A stretch of 64,000 nt of DNA from DASVTU01 sp036387415 (GCA_036387415.1 DASVTU010000039.1:1054001-1118000), one strand, 5' to 3'; shown: positions 35,394 through 44,876, numbered from the stretch's first letter. Notes: generated by a model from the sequence alone, not told the origin. Numbers and translations: made by a program.

Positions 35394-36452
35394 ATGAATG
35401 AAATTGCGAGCAAGGTGGCGGTTTATGACGAGGAGGAAACGCTCGTCAGAAACGAGAGGGACGCGCTGGCGACGGACGACGGCGAGCGACCGGATATTTC
35501 CGTGTTCCTTCCTGTTTTGAACGAGGAGCCGAATCTGCAACCGCTCCATGCGCGCCTCGACGAAGCACTCGCCACGCTTGGACACACCGCCGAGATTATC
35601 TACGTGGACGATGGCTCGACTGACGGTAGTCTCGACGTGCTGCGGAAACTCGCGGCGCTCGACCCGCGCGTGCGCGTCATCTCTCTGCGGCGTAACTACG
35701 GGCAGACGGCGGCGATGGCTGCCGGTATCGACGCGGCGCGTGGACACGTCCTGATTCCGATGGACGCCGATATGCAGAACGACCCCGTGGACATTCGTCG
35801 TCTGCTCGACAAACTCGAAGAAGGCTACGACGTAGTTTCCGGTTGGCGCAAAGAGCGTCAGGACAAAATGGTGACGCGCAAGATTCCGTCGATGATTGCC
35901 AACGCGCTCATCTCCGTCATCGGCGGCGTCAAACTCCACGATTACGGCTGCTCGCTCAAGGCTTACCGACGCGAATTCTTGAAGGACGTGCGGCTCTACG
36001 GAGAGATGCATCGCTTTATCCCGATTTACGCTTCGTGGGTCGGGGCGCGCGTCACGGAGATTCCTGTCAGGCATCACGCGCGCACGATGGGCAAGTCGAA
36101 ATATGGTCTGTCGCGTACCTTCAAAGTGATGCTTGATTTGATGACTATCAAATTCATGGCCTCGTATCACACGAAACCGATTTACGTCTTTGGCATGTTC
36201 GGCTTCTTCTCCTTCGTTATCTCCATCATCGCGGCGGGTTGGGCTATCTTGCGTAAATACTGGGGCGAGTCGTTCATCAGAAACCCTCTGCTCGTCGTCG
36301 CCATCGTGATGTTTGCCGTCGGCGTGCAGTTCATCCTGATGGGGCTGCTGGCGGAAATGCTCGTCCGCACCTATCACGAATCGCAGGCCAAGACGATTTA
36401 CGCCGTGCGCGACCGGATTGGTTTCGCGCATCAACCCGCCAATAAGTCATGA
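35394..36452 (+). CDS. Membrane-anchored GT2 glycosyltransferase (polyprenyl-phosphate type)
   Basis: This 352-residue protein has the ATG at 35394 with ggagagaag upstream; an alternative frame extension to 35355 lacks a ribosome-binding site. The N-terminal about 35 residues are acidic and precede FLPVLNEEPN, VDDGSTDGS and DADMQNDP. Two helices at the C-terminus (about 265-325) anchor it. It is a second DPM1/GtrB-like enzyme in the locus, distinct from the one at 30.2 kb. It probably loads undecaprenyl phosphate with a sugar for a membrane GT-C enzyme. Confidence 0.88.
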   Translation: MNEIASKVAVYDEEETLVRNERDALATDDGERPDISVFLPVLNEEPNLQPLHARLDEALATLGHTAEIIYVDDGSTDGSLDVLRKLAALDPRVRVISLRRNYGQTAAMAAGIDAARGHVLIPMDADMQNDPVDIRRLLDKLEEGYDVVSGWRKERQDKMVTRKIPSMIANALISVIGGVKLHDYGCSLKAYRREFLKDVRLYGEMHRFIPIYASWVGARVTEIPVRHHARTMGKSKYGLSRTFKVMLDLMTIKFMASYHTKPIYVFGMFGFFSFVISIIAAGWAILRKYWGESFIRNPLLVVAIVMFAVGVQFILMGLLAEMLVRTYHESQAKTIYAVRDRIGFAHQPANKS

Positions 36453-36495
36453 ACGGCCATCTCCGTCTACCGATTCCGCTCCGGTTTCTCACTTT

Positions 36496-37776
36496 ATGAA
36501 CAGCGAGTTTGAGCGTGCTTACCTTGAGTTGGCGGCGTGGTGTCGTGCGCGCGGGTACGCCGGACACGACCCGTTCGACGGTTTGAATAGTCGCCTCTTT
36601 CAAGCGACGCCGCTCAAGCATTCTCCGTTCGCACGCCTCGTCCTAACGCAAGCCGTCAAACGTTCGCCCGTCAACCTGCGTCCGCTCCTCGGCGTCGCCG
36701 CAGGAAAGAATCCGAAGGGCACCGCGCTCTTTGCGCTGGCCGCGCTCGCACGCATCCGCACGATGCGCGCTGCCAGAGCGCGCGGCGACGAAGAAACGAT
36801 GGGCAGCGAAGAATTAGCGACAAACGACGAAACGGCGAGCCTTGAGAAGACTGAGCGAGAGGCGCTGGTGCACTTGGACGAACTTTTGTCGATGCGTGTG
36901 GAAGGCGGAAGCGGCGCGGCATGGGGCTACAACTTCGACTGGCAGAGTCGCACATTCTTCGCGCCGCGTGGGACGCCGACGCTGGTGCCGACGGCGTTTG
37001 CGGCGCGTGCTTTTATCGAAGCATCGGAGGTGTTTGGCGAGCAGAAGTTTCAAGACACGGCGCGCGGCGTGTGCGAGTGGATTCTCCGTGAATTGCCGCG
37101 AACCGTTGAACGCGAAGACGAGGTTTGTTTCAGCTACATCCCCGCAGAGAAGACGCGCATCTTCAACGCGAGTTTGCTGGCAGGCGAAACGCTGGCGAGC
37201 GTCGGGGCGTTGACCGGAGAGAGTGAACTCTGTGAGTTAGCCATCGGCGCGGCGCGTTATGTCGTGCGTCGCCAACGCACGGACGGCGCGTGGACTTACG
37301 GCGCGGAGTGGTATCAATCGTGGATTGATAATTTCCATACGGCGTTTGTGTTGCTGTCGCTCAGTCGCATCATGGAGGCGTGCGGCGCGGAGGCGCGTGC
37401 GGAGTTTGCGCCCGCGCTCAGTCGTGGTTACGAATTCTGGCGCGCTTCGTTCTTTCTTGCGGACGGGTGGCCGAAATACTACCATGACAATCCTTATCCG
37501 GCGGACATCCACTCGGCGGCGGCATCCATCGTTGCGCTCGTCGAACTCCGTCAAATAGACGACGGCGCAACCGCGCAAGCCGAACGGATTGCGCGCTGGA
37601 CTTTGCGCCACCTGCGCGACCCGCGCGGCTTCTTCTACTACCAGCGGCGTCGCTTCCACACGGTGCGGACGCCTTACATGCGTTGGGCGCAAAGTTGGAT
37701 GTTGTATGCGCTGGCGCGTCTTCTGGAAACGCAGGGAGAAAAGGTTAAAGGTGAAAAAGGAGAAAGGGAAAGATAA
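36496..37776 (+). CDS. Putative alpha/alpha-toroid protein of the polysaccharide locus
   Basis: I do not recognise a specific family. From the ATG at 36496 it has about 426 residues with repeated helix pairs and aromatic-rich segments such as AAWGYNFDWQSR, DGAWTYGAEWYQSWIDNFHTA and YMRWAQSWMLYAL. The pattern resembles six-hairpin toroids (GH88, terpene-cyclase-like or AGE-type). No signal peptide is present. It lies between a GT2 gene and a DUF354 gene and may hydrolyse, cyclise or modify glycan units. The C-terminal GEKVKGEKGERER is encoded by a heptad repeat arm. Confidence 0.6.
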   Translation: MNSEFERAYLELAAWCRARGYAGHDPFDGLNSRLFQATPLKHSPFARLVLTQAVKRSPVNLRPLLGVAAGKNPKGTALFALAALARIRTMRAARARGDEETMGSEELATNDETASLEKTEREALVHLDELLSMRVEGGSGAAWGYNFDWQSRTFFAPRGTPTLVPTAFAARAFIEASEVFGEQKFQDTARGVCEWILRELPRTVEREDEVCFSYIPAEKTRIFNASLLAGETLASVGALTGESELCELAIGAARYVVRRQRTDGAWTYGAEWYQSWIDNFHTAFVLLSLSRIMEACGAEARAEFAPALSRGYEFWRASFFLADGWPKYYHDNPYPADIHSAAASIVALVELRQIDDGATAQAERIARWTLRHLRDPRGFFYYQRRRFHTVRTPYMRWAQSWMLYALARLLETQGEKVKGEKGERER

Positions 37777-37837
37777 AGGAGTCGGCACGGCAAAAGCATT
37801 TTTCCTTTTCACCTTTTAACCTTTCCCTTTTCCCTTG
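37733..37837. repeat. Heptad inverted repeat, family E
   Basis: The left arm (37733-37769: ggagaaa, aggttaa, aggtgaa, agggaaa) pairs with 37799-37837. The arm is translated as the Lys/Glu/Gly-rich tail of the preceding gene. The DUF354 gene starts 8 bases after the right arm. Confidence 0.85.
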
Positions 37838-37844
37838 TTGATTG

Positions 37845-38873
37845 ATGAATATCTGGATTGATTTTGGAAACTCGCCGCACGTTCCCTTCTTCCGCGCGCT
37901 GGTCACAGAGTTTGAGCGGCGCGGGCATGAGGTTGCGACGACGGCGCGTGCCTTTGCACAGACGGTCGAACTGGCGCATGCCGCCGGTTTTGCGCCCGCC
38001 GTTATCGGCGTCCACGGCGGCAGTAGTCTTTCGGGCAAGGGGCGCAGGCTCGTCGAGCGCGCGTGGGCGTTGGCGCGTTGGGCGCGTGGGAAGCGTTTTG
38101 ATTTGGCGGTCAGTCATAACTCGCACGAACACATTCTGGCGGCGCGCGTGCTCGGCATTAAAAGCGTGACGCTGATGGACTACGAATATCATCCCGCGAA
38201 CCATCTCTCGTTTCGCCTCGCCTCGCGCGTCATCGTGCCACGCGTTTTCCCGGAAGATGCGCTCCGGCGTTGCGGCGCGCACCCTGCCAAAGTTCGTCGT
38301 TACGACGGCATTAAAGAGGATGTCTATCTCGCCGATTTCGCGCCCGACCCCGCCTTCGGCGAGACGCTGGCCGCGCTCGGCATCTGCACGTCGCGCGACG
38401 TGCTCGTCGTTGCGCGGACGCCCGCCGACTTCGCGCTCTATCATCGTTTTCCCAGCGAACTATTCAACGAAATGCTCGATTATTTGAGCAGCCATGAACG
38501 CGCGAAAATCATCCTGCTGGCGCGCACCGAAGCGCAACGCGAGCGACTTGCCGCGCGCCACAAATCCGCCAACATCATCTGGCCGCGCACCGCGCTCGAC
38601 GGCTCGAATCTGATTGCCGCCGCAGATTTGGTCGTCAGCGCGGGAGGCACGATGAACCGCGAGGCCGCCGCGCTCGGCGTTCCGGCGGCGACGACGTTTG
38701 CGGGTCGTTGGGCGGCGGTTGATGAGGAGTTGGTGCGACAGGGCAGGCTTCGTCGCATCAGTTCGCGCGAAGACCTCGCCGCCCTGCGCGTCGAAAAGAA
38801 ACCCGACACCAACGCGCGTCGCGCCTACGGCGTCCGCGAAGAGGTGACGAATTTGATACTTAGTGAATCGTAA
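37845..38873 (+). CDS. DUF354 protein (GT-B-like, putative glycosyltransferase/epimerase fold)
   Basis: This 342-residue protein begins MNIWIDFGNSPHVPFFRALV, the hallmark of DUF354. It has HNSHEHILAARVLG and a C-terminal half with LVVSAGGTMNREAAALGVPA, similar to the UDP-binding half of UDP-GlcNAc 2-epimerase/MurG-type folds. DUF354 members occur in archaeal and bacterial surface-glycan loci. Precise activity is not established. The gene stop is followed at once by a family D heptad repeat. Confidence 0.85.
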   Translation: MNIWIDFGNSPHVPFFRALVTEFERRGHEVATTARAFAQTVELAHAAGFAPAVIGVHGGSSLSGKGRRLVERAWALARWARGKRFDLAVSHNSHEHILAARVLGIKSVTLMDYEYHPANHLSFRLASRVIVPRVFPEDALRRCGAHPAKVRRYDGIKEDVYLADFAPDPAFGETLAALGICTSRDVLVVARTPADFALYHRFPSELFNEMLDYLSSHERAKIILLARTEAQRERLAARHKSANIIWPRTALDGSNLIAAADLVVSAGGTMNREAAALGVPAATTFAGRWAAVDEELVRQGRLRRISSREDLAALRVEKKPDTNARRAYGVREEVTNLILSES

Positions 38874-38993
38874 ATCGCTGGTAAATGGTAAATGGAGAAT
38901 GGTAAATGGATAAGACCACAGCCGTCTTGTCATCTATCATTCAACACTAGCGACTCGCTTCTCATTTACCATTTACCATTCTCCATTTACTCG
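38870..38993. repeat. Heptad inverted repeat, family D (ggtaaat)
   Basis: The left arm (38870-38909) contains ggtaaat, ggtaaat, ggagaat, ggtaaat. The right arm (38961-38993) is the complement. The loop is about 50 nt. The stop codon of the DUF354 gene lies in its first unit. Confidence 0.88.
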
Positions 38994-38999
38994 AAAGTT

Positions 39000-40568
39000 A
39001 TGCGCGTCGAAAGTCTCGACAAATTGCGAACGCGAGCGCGCGAGGTGCGTGCACAGGCGCGTGCGCCGGAGTGGGTGATTCCGGCGGTCAAAGCGTCGCT
39101 GCTGTTGTTTGATGTGGCGCTCGCGGTTGGCTGTTTTGTCGCAGCGTTTTACGTCAGAGAAGGCGAGCCGGTTTTTGCGCCGACGGCTGCGGGCGGGAGC
39201 CGTTGGGCGTGGAGCGCGGAGTTTGAGCCTTACGGTGCGATGCTGCCGTTGGTGCTGCCGATACGCCTGCTGACGATTCTCTACTATGACCTTTACCGAC
39301 TGCGCGGCGAGTTTTCATACGCCGACGAAGTTTTACGCATCTTCAAGGCGACGGCGGTCGGCTCGCTGCTCGTTGTGGCGGCGACGTTTCTCTATCGCGG
39401 CGGCTTCGAGTTTCGCGCCTTCTCGTATGCGCGACTCGTCTTCGTGCTGGATTTTCTCTTTGCGCTTCTTTCCTTCGGCGCGTTGCGTTTGGCGTTGCGG
39501 GGCGCGCAGAGTTTGGTCAGGCGTCGCGGCGTCAATCTCATCCCGACGCTGGTGATGGGACGCGGCGCGGAGGCCGCCTTGTGCATCGAGGAGATGCGCG
39601 AACGACCCGAAATCGGTTATCGCGTCATCGGCGTGATTGAAAACGGCGCGGTCACAGACGAGACGCCGGAGACGTTTGAGGGCGTGCCCGTCATCGGCGG
39701 CATCGACGACCTCTCCGAAGTGATTCGTGAGACGCGCGCCAACGAAGTCATCGTTACAGACCCAAGCGTCTCCGGCAATCTGCTGTTCGACGTGATGATG
39801 CGCGTCGGGCGACGCCACCGCGTCGAGTTTCGCATCGCGCCGAGTTTGTTCAACTACCTGCCGCGCAAAACCGACATCGACCAAATCGGCGCGCTCCCGA
39901 TGATACGCCTTTTCCGCGAACCGCTCTCCAACACGGCGCGCATCGTCAAACGCGCGTCCGACATCATCATCGCAACGGTTGCGCTCGTCGTGCTCGCGCC
40001 CCTCTGGTTCGCCATCGCCGTCGTCATTCGTCTCGACTCGCGCGGCTCCGTCTTCTTCAAACAGGAACGCATCGGCATGGATGGACGCGTCTTTCTCTGC
40101 TACAAATTTCGCACCATGCACAGCGACGCAGACGACTCGCTCCACCGCGACAACTATCGCAAGAACATCGCCGGAACGCCCGACGCCAACACGGGCGACT
40201 CGATGCGCCCCGTCTACGGAAAACTGCGCGAAGACCCGCGCGTCACGCGCGTCGGGCGCAGACTTCGACGGACGAGCCTCGACGAGTTGCCGCAGTTGTT
40301 CAACGTCCTGCGCGGCGATATGAGCATCGTCGGGCCGCGCCCGCCGATTCCTTATGAAGTCGAAGCTTACGACGTGTGGCATCGCAAGCGGCTCGACATG
40401 AAACCGGGGCTGACGGGATTGTGGCAGGTGTCGGGTCGCAATCGTCTCTCGTTTGAGGAGATGGTGCGCCTCGACCTCTACTACATCGAAAACTGGTCGC
40501 TCCTGCTCGACCTCAAAATCATTCTGCTCACCCTGCCCGTCATGCTCGGCGGCGACGACGCATACTAG
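39000..40568 (+). CDS. Undecaprenyl-phosphate sugar phosphotransferase (polyisoprenyl-phosphate hexose-1-P transferase)
   Basis: This 522-residue protein should start glycan assembly by moving a sugar-1-phosphate onto undecaprenyl phosphate. Four to five N-terminal helices precede a CoA-binding-like Rossmann domain (about 180-310, starting VMGRGAEAALCIEEM). A single helix then leads to the bacterial sugar transferase domain with KFRTMHSDAD, RRTSLDELPQLFNVL and GLTGLWQVSGR. This is the WbaP/WcaJ architecture. The ATG at 39000 has no strong ribosome-binding site, but upstream in-frame codons lie in a heptad repeat. Confidence 0.92.
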   Translation: MRVESLDKLRTRAREVRAQARAPEWVIPAVKASLLLFDVALAVGCFVAAFYVREGEPVFAPTAAGGSRWAWSAEFEPYGAMLPLVLPIRLLTILYYDLYRLRGEFSYADEVLRIFKATAVGSLLVVAATFLYRGGFEFRAFSYARLVFVLDFLFALLSFGALRLALRGAQSLVRRRGVNLIPTLVMGRGAEAALCIEEMRERPEIGYRVIGVIENGAVTDETPETFEGVPVIGGIDDLSEVIRETRANEVIVTDPSVSGNLLFDVMMRVGRRHRVEFRIAPSLFNYLPRKTDIDQIGALPMIRLFREPLSNTARIVKRASDIIIATVALVVLAPLWFAIAVVIRLDSRGSVFFKQERIGMDGRVFLCYKFRTMHSDADDSLHRDNYRKNIAGTPDANTGDSMRPVYGKLREDPRVTRVGRRLRRTSLDELPQLFNVLRGDMSIVGPRPPIPYEVEAYDVWHRKRLDMKPGLTGLWQVSGRNRLSFEEMVRLDLYYIENWSLLLDLKIILLTLPVMLGGDDAY

Positions 40569-40722
40569 AAAGGGATGAGGGCCAAGGGATGAGGGATGAA
40601 TCGCCGGAGAAGGGTCAAGGGTTAAAAGGCGAAACGGTGAAAAGTAAACAACCATTTCGCCTTCTTCCCTTTCGCCGTTTCGCCTTCTTCCCTGCATCCT
40701 TCATCCCTCATCCTTCACCCCT
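40569..40722. repeat. Heptad inverted repeat, composite G+E
   Basis: The left arm (40569-40640) reads gggatga, gggccaa, gggatga, gggatga, then gggtcaa, gggttaa, aaggcga. The right arm (40652-40720) is the complement. The loop is about 12 nt. The next coding frame starts inside the left arm. Confidence 0.88.
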
Positions 40723-42277
40723 TCGCCATCCATCATCTCTCGTCGTTGCGTGGTTGTTCGTCTTCGCGTTTTGCGCGCCGCATTCGATTGCGGCGACGCA
40801 GATTGCGTGGGGCGGTGCGCTCGTCGGATGGATGGTTCGCCTGGTGTGGCGTCCGCGCGCGCGCACCTTTCGCACGCCGATTGACTATGCGCTGCTCGGT
40901 TTCTTCATCCTGACATTCATCTCCGCGCTTCTCTCCTACGACCCCGACGTATCCATCGGCAAACTCCGCGCGGCGAGCCTCTTTACCATCGTCTACGTCG
41001 TGGCGGAAAACGTCTCGTCGTGGCAGACGGTGCGGAGGCTCGCGTTAGTACTCGTCGCTTCGACGATGATTAGTGTGGTCTACACGTTTGGCGTCTACGC
41101 GATGGGGCGCGGCATCAAGATTGAGGGATTGAGGCCAGAGAGTCCGCTCTACGCGGCGGGCATCCGCGACGGCGATACGCTGCTCGAAACAGACGGAGTT
41201 CGTCTCTCCGCGCGTGAGGGCGCGCGACGCCTCGCAGACGAACTCCGTTTGACTCCCGACGAGCAGTTGAAGGGACGGATGGTTGATGGGATGAAGGTGC
41301 GCGTTCGCACGTATCGACTCGAATCCTATCCGACTTTCGAGGTCGAACGCGGGAAACTACTTGAAGGCGACGCGATTGAGACGCGTCTCGGCGTGCGACG
41401 TTTCGCTGCGGGGCGCGACGAGCGCGCGTCCGGTTTCTATGGTCATTACGTGACCTACGCCGAAGTGTTGCAACTCACGGCGTCGCTCGCGTTCGGTCTC
41501 TTTTTCGCGCGGCGCGACAAAATCTCCTGGTCGGGATTGCTACTCGCTCTGTCGGTTGTCGGGCTGGCGGGTGCACTGTTGCTGACGGTGACGCGCGCTC
41601 CGTGGCTAGGCTTTCTCGTCTCGATGTTTGTCGTCGTGGCGGCGGGCGCGCGGCGTCGGCGTCGGATGTTGCTGGCGACGGCGTTGGTCGCCGTGCCGCT
41701 TGTGGTCGGCGGTCTGTTCGTGTTGCAGCAGAAACGTCGCGTCGGTTTTCTCGACCGCAGCGACGGCTCGACCGCGTGGCGTCTGATGGTTTACGGCGAG
41801 GGTCTGCGGTTGCTTGTGCGCGAGCCACGACATCTGTTGGTCGGCGTCGGCATGGATTCCATCAAGCGACACTACCGCGAATGGGGACTCTTTGATAACG
41901 GACGACAAAACATCGGCCATCTTCATTCGACGCCTCTGCAAATCGCCGTCGAACGCGGACTGCCCGCCCTCTTTGCGTGGCTCGCGCTCATCTTTATCTA
42001 CGCGCGCATGCTCTGGCGTCTCGCCCGACGCTTCGACGAACGCCGATACGCGCGTCCTCACGACGACGACGAAGACCAAGCGTGGATTCCGCACGGCACG
42101 GTGCTCGGCGCGCTCGGCGGCCTCGTAGGATTTTTGACGAGCGGGCTGGTGCATTGGAATCTCGGCGATTCGGAAGTGGCGATGGTCTTCTATTTCATCA
42201 TGGGCTTGGCTCTTGTCATCGAGCGGCTGAGCCGCGAAAATGTGTCGGAACAGACGCACGCACGCGTCGCGGCTTGA
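40589..42277 (+). CDS. O-antigen ligase/polymerase-like membrane protein with PDZ-like insert
   Basis: This 562-residue polytopic protein of the Wzy/WaaL-like (PF04932) type has about ten hydrophobic segments, with the ligase-type core (AALLLTVTRAPWLG, VGVGMDSIKRHYREWG, GHLHSTPLQIAVERGLPAL). Residues about 174-255 form a soluble insert resembling a PDZ domain: GIKIEGLRPESPLYAAGIRD, then GDTLLETDGVRL. The only ATG in frame (40589) lies in a heptad repeat, so the first about 48 residues are repeat-encoded. A downstream TTG within helix 1 seems unlikely. Polymerase and ligase roles cannot be told apart. Confidence 0.82.
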   Translation: MRDESPEKGQGLKGETVKSKQPFRLLPFRRFAFFPASFIPHPSPLRHPSSLVVAWLFVFAFCAPHSIAATQIAWGGALVGWMVRLVWRPRARTFRTPIDYALLGFFILTFISALLSYDPDVSIGKLRAASLFTIVYVVAENVSSWQTVRRLALVLVASTMISVVYTFGVYAMGRGIKIEGLRPESPLYAAGIRDGDTLLETDGVRLSAREGARRLADELRLTPDEQLKGRMVDGMKVRVRTYRLESYPTFEVERGKLLEGDAIETRLGVRRFAAGRDERASGFYGHYVTYAEVLQLTASLAFGLFFARRDKISWSGLLLALSVVGLAGALLLTVTRAPWLGFLVSMFVVVAAGARRRRRMLLATALVAVPLVVGGLFVLQQKRRVGFLDRSDGSTAWRLMVYGEGLRLLVREPRHLLVGVGMDSIKRHYREWGLFDNGRQNIGHLHSTPLQIAVERGLPALFAWLALIFIYARMLWRLARRFDERRYARPHDDDEDQAWIPHGTVLGALGGLVGFLTSGLVHWNLGDSEVAMVFYFIMGLALVIERLSRENVSEQTHARVAA

Positions 42278-42413
42278 AAGACGCGCGAGGTTCCACGTCT
42301 CGGACGTTCATATAACTGAACAGTGCACGCGGAAACGTCGTTATCAGTTAACGTGTGTAATTCCCCGACAACGTGCGCTCGATTCTGCTTCAGACAATCG
42401 AAGGAATTTTGAG

Positions 42414-42998
42414 ATGAACATCATGAAAAAACTTGCCGGAATCGCCGTGTTTCTGCTGGCACTCATCGCGGCAATCGCCGTGACCAGATACTACGCGCCC
42501 GATCAGACGCCGGACGTGCCCGCCGACAACCTCAACGCGTCTGTCCCTAATGCACCTCCCGCGCCTCCCGTCGCGCCGCCATCACACACGGCGACTGTCT
42601 CAACACCGGTCTTTCATCAAGTTCAACTCGTCACGCTGGATTTAGCCAACGAGCAGAGCCATACGACGCTCGTCCTCGAAAGGGACGCGAGCAAACCTGC
42701 GCCGGAGCGCGTGTGGGTCTGGACGTTTTTCTTCGTGCCCGGCGACGGACAGGGTTGGGCGAGTGCGCCCGTGGAGATTCGACAGCCCTTCACGAATGGC
42801 AACCGCGTCACGCGCACGGTGACGGCGGAATGCGCCCCGTGCGGCGATTTGCGTGCACCCAAAAGCGGCTATTATGCGCGGGTCAAAGTTTCGAGCGACC
42901 ATGAGGAGGCCGCGCGTTGGAGCACGGCTGAGATGAGCCGCGACATCGCCAACGCCTCTCCGGTGGTGGTCGAAGCCCCGCGCGGTAAGGGTCGTTGA
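42414..42998 (+). CDS. Hypothetical membrane-anchored protein
   Basis: This 194-residue protein starts MNIMKKLAGIAVFLLALIAA at an ATG with gaaggaat upstream. It has one N-terminal hydrophobic anchor or signal segment, then a Pro/Ala-rich stretch (PNAPPAPPVAPPSH) and a compact probably beta-rich domain (about 75-180) with two Cys (ECAPCGDL). I recognise no family. It is preceded by its own 136-base gap with a weak inverted repeat, and the VWA lipoprotein gene follows, so an envelope role is plausible. Confidence 0.7.
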   Translation: MNIMKKLAGIAVFLLALIAAIAVTRYYAPDQTPDVPADNLNASVPNAPPAPPVAPPSHTATVSTPVFHQVQLVTLDLANEQSHTTLVLERDASKPAPERVWVWTFFFVPGDGQGWASAPVEIRQPFTNGNRVTRTVTAECAPCGDLRAPKSGYYARVKVSSDHEEAARWSTAEMSRDIANASPVVVEAPRGKGR

Positions 42999-43133
42999 AG
43001 TCGCGCGTCGAAAACGTCGCGTCGATGAGCGCCGACTAATGTTTCGACGTTGGCGCAAGATTCCGATGCCGACCTCATTCAAGAGGTGAACAGGATTGAA
43101 GCATTTCAAACGACGCGCGCAGGAGAATCTCTT

Positions 43134-44846
43134 ATGAGTCACAACAAACAAAAGACAGCCGCTTCATCAAATCGCAGCCAAACCACTTTTGCCGCAAGCA
43201 CGACGTTCCCCGTCGGCAACACTCGAGGCCAACGCCGTCGCTCGCTTGCGTTGTGCATCACGTTGGTCGCGGCGATGCTGGCGTCGTCATGCAGCACCAG
43301 TAGAGACGCCGCGAATAATAACGGGCGCGCGCAAGAAACTTCCGTCGCCATGTCTCCATCGAGTCGGCCTTCCGATGAATCGGGTGGTTTATTCGCCAAA
43401 CACGAAGAGGGCAACACAGAATCCTACGCCCAGATTAACGAAAATCCGTTCTATGAAGTGGCACGCGCGCCGCTCTCTACTTTCTCGATTGACGTTGACA
43501 CAGCCTCCTACAGCAACACGCGTCGCTTCATCAACGAAGGACAACTGCCGCCGCCCGACGCCGTTCGCATCGAAGAGTTAATCAACTATTTTTCATACGC
43601 CTACGAGCAACCGACAGGCAGCGCACCATTCTCTGTGACGACCGAAGTTGCTGCCTGTCCGTGGAACACGGCGCACCGACTCGTCCACATCGGTCTGCAA
43701 GGCAAACGCATCGAGACGGAAAACTTGCCGCCCGCCAATCTCGTCTTCCTGATGGACGTTTCGGGTTCGATGAACGAGCCGAACAAACTCCCGCTCGTCA
43801 AAACCGCGCTCCGCACTCTGACCGAACAGTTGACGGCGCGCGACCGTGTAGCCATCGTCGTCTACGCAGGGACGAGCGGCCTCGTCTTGCCTTCGACCAC
43901 GGGCGACCGCAAAGGCGAGATTCTCGGTGCGCTCGACCGTCTCGAAGCGGGCGGCTCGACCAACGGCGGACAGGGCATCCAACTCGCCTACCGCATCGCA
44001 CAGGATAATTTCATCAAAGACGGCATCAACCGCGTCATTCTCACGACCGACGGCGATTTCAACGTCGGCGTCACGAACGAAAACGAACTCGTCCGTCTGA
44101 TTGAAGAGAAACGCGCCAACGGAGTCTTTCTCTCCGTGCTCGGCTTCGGTTCCGGCAACCTGAAAGACTCGACGATGGAGAAACTCGCCGACAAAGGCAA
44201 CGGCAATTACGCTTACATCGACACGGTTTCCGAAGCGCGCAAAGTGCTCGGCGAGCAGGTCGGTGGAACGCTCGCCACGATTGCCAAAGACGTGAAGATT
44301 CAAATTGAATTCAATCCGCGACAGGTCGCCGGTTATCGTCTCATCGGCTACGAAAACCGTCTGCTCCGCGACGAGGATTTTAACGACGACACGAAAGACG
44401 CGGGCGAAATCGGCGCAGGCCACACCGTTACGGCGCTCTACGAGATTGTGCCCTACGGGCAGAAGGTGGAGGCGTCCGGCGTCGATAAACTCAAATATCA
44501 GGAACCCGCCGTGCCCTCCGAGACGGCCATGAGCAAAGAGATGTTGACCGTCAAACTTCGCTACAAGGAACCGAACGGAGACGAAAGCCGACTCATCAGC
44601 GTCGGCATCGCAGACGCCAACGGCTCGATTGATAACGCCTCGGAAAATCTAAAGTTCTCCGCCGCCGTCGCCGCCTTCGGCATGCTCCTGCGCGATTCAA
44701 AATACAAAGGCGACGCCACCTACGACCGCGTTATCCAACTCGCACGCGCATCCACGGGCGCAGACCTGCGTGGCTACCGCGCCGAATTTATCCAACTCGC
44801 CGAAAAAGCCAAAACGCTCGCGCCCCGCAACGTCGCGCGCAATTAG
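43134..44846 (+). CDS. VWA-domain lipoprotein (YfbK-like)
   Basis: From the ATG at 43134 (aggagaat upstream) the protein has 570 residues. A long basic N-region leads to a lipobox-like LASSC with Cys53 as lipidation site. A YfbK-type N-terminal domain (NPFYEVARAPLSTFSIDVD) is followed by a von Willebrand A domain with MIDAS DVSGSMN and by DTVSEARKVLGEQ. The C-terminal DUF3520-like part closes the protein. It is probably anchored to the inner or outer membrane and binds a metal-dependent partner. Partners are unknown; a regulatory or stress role is seen in relatives. Confidence 0.9.
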   Translation: MSHNKQKTAASSNRSQTTFAASTTFPVGNTRGQRRRSLALCITLVAAMLASSCSTSRDAANNNGRAQETSVAMSPSSRPSDESGGLFAKHEEGNTESYAQINENPFYEVARAPLSTFSIDVDTASYSNTRRFINEGQLPPPDAVRIEELINYFSYAYEQPTGSAPFSVTTEVAACPWNTAHRLVHIGLQGKRIETENLPPANLVFLMDVSGSMNEPNKLPLVKTALRTLTEQLTARDRVAIVVYAGTSGLVLPSTTGDRKGEILGALDRLEAGGSTNGGQGIQLAYRIAQDNFIKDGINRVILTTDGDFNVGVTNENELVRLIEEKRANGVFLSVLGFGSGNLKDSTMEKLADKGNGNYAYIDTVSEARKVLGEQVGGTLATIAKDVKIQIEFNPRQVAGYRLIGYENRLLRDEDFNDDTKDAGEIGAGHTVTALYEIVPYGQKVEASGVDKLKYQEPAVPSETAMSKEMLTVKLRYKEPNGDESRLISVGIADANGSIDNASENLKFSAAVAAFGMLLRDSKYKGDATYDRVIQLARASTGADLRGYRAEFIQLAEKAKTLAPRNVARN

Positions 44847-44876
44847 AGGTTTGCAGCGAAGTGAGTCCGGTTCCTG

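Noticed and set aside
39333..40697. Long minus-strand frame opposite the sugar-phosphate transferase
   Set aside because: The plus strand encodes a full WbaP-like protein; the minus frame has no recognisable motif and runs into a heptad repeat.
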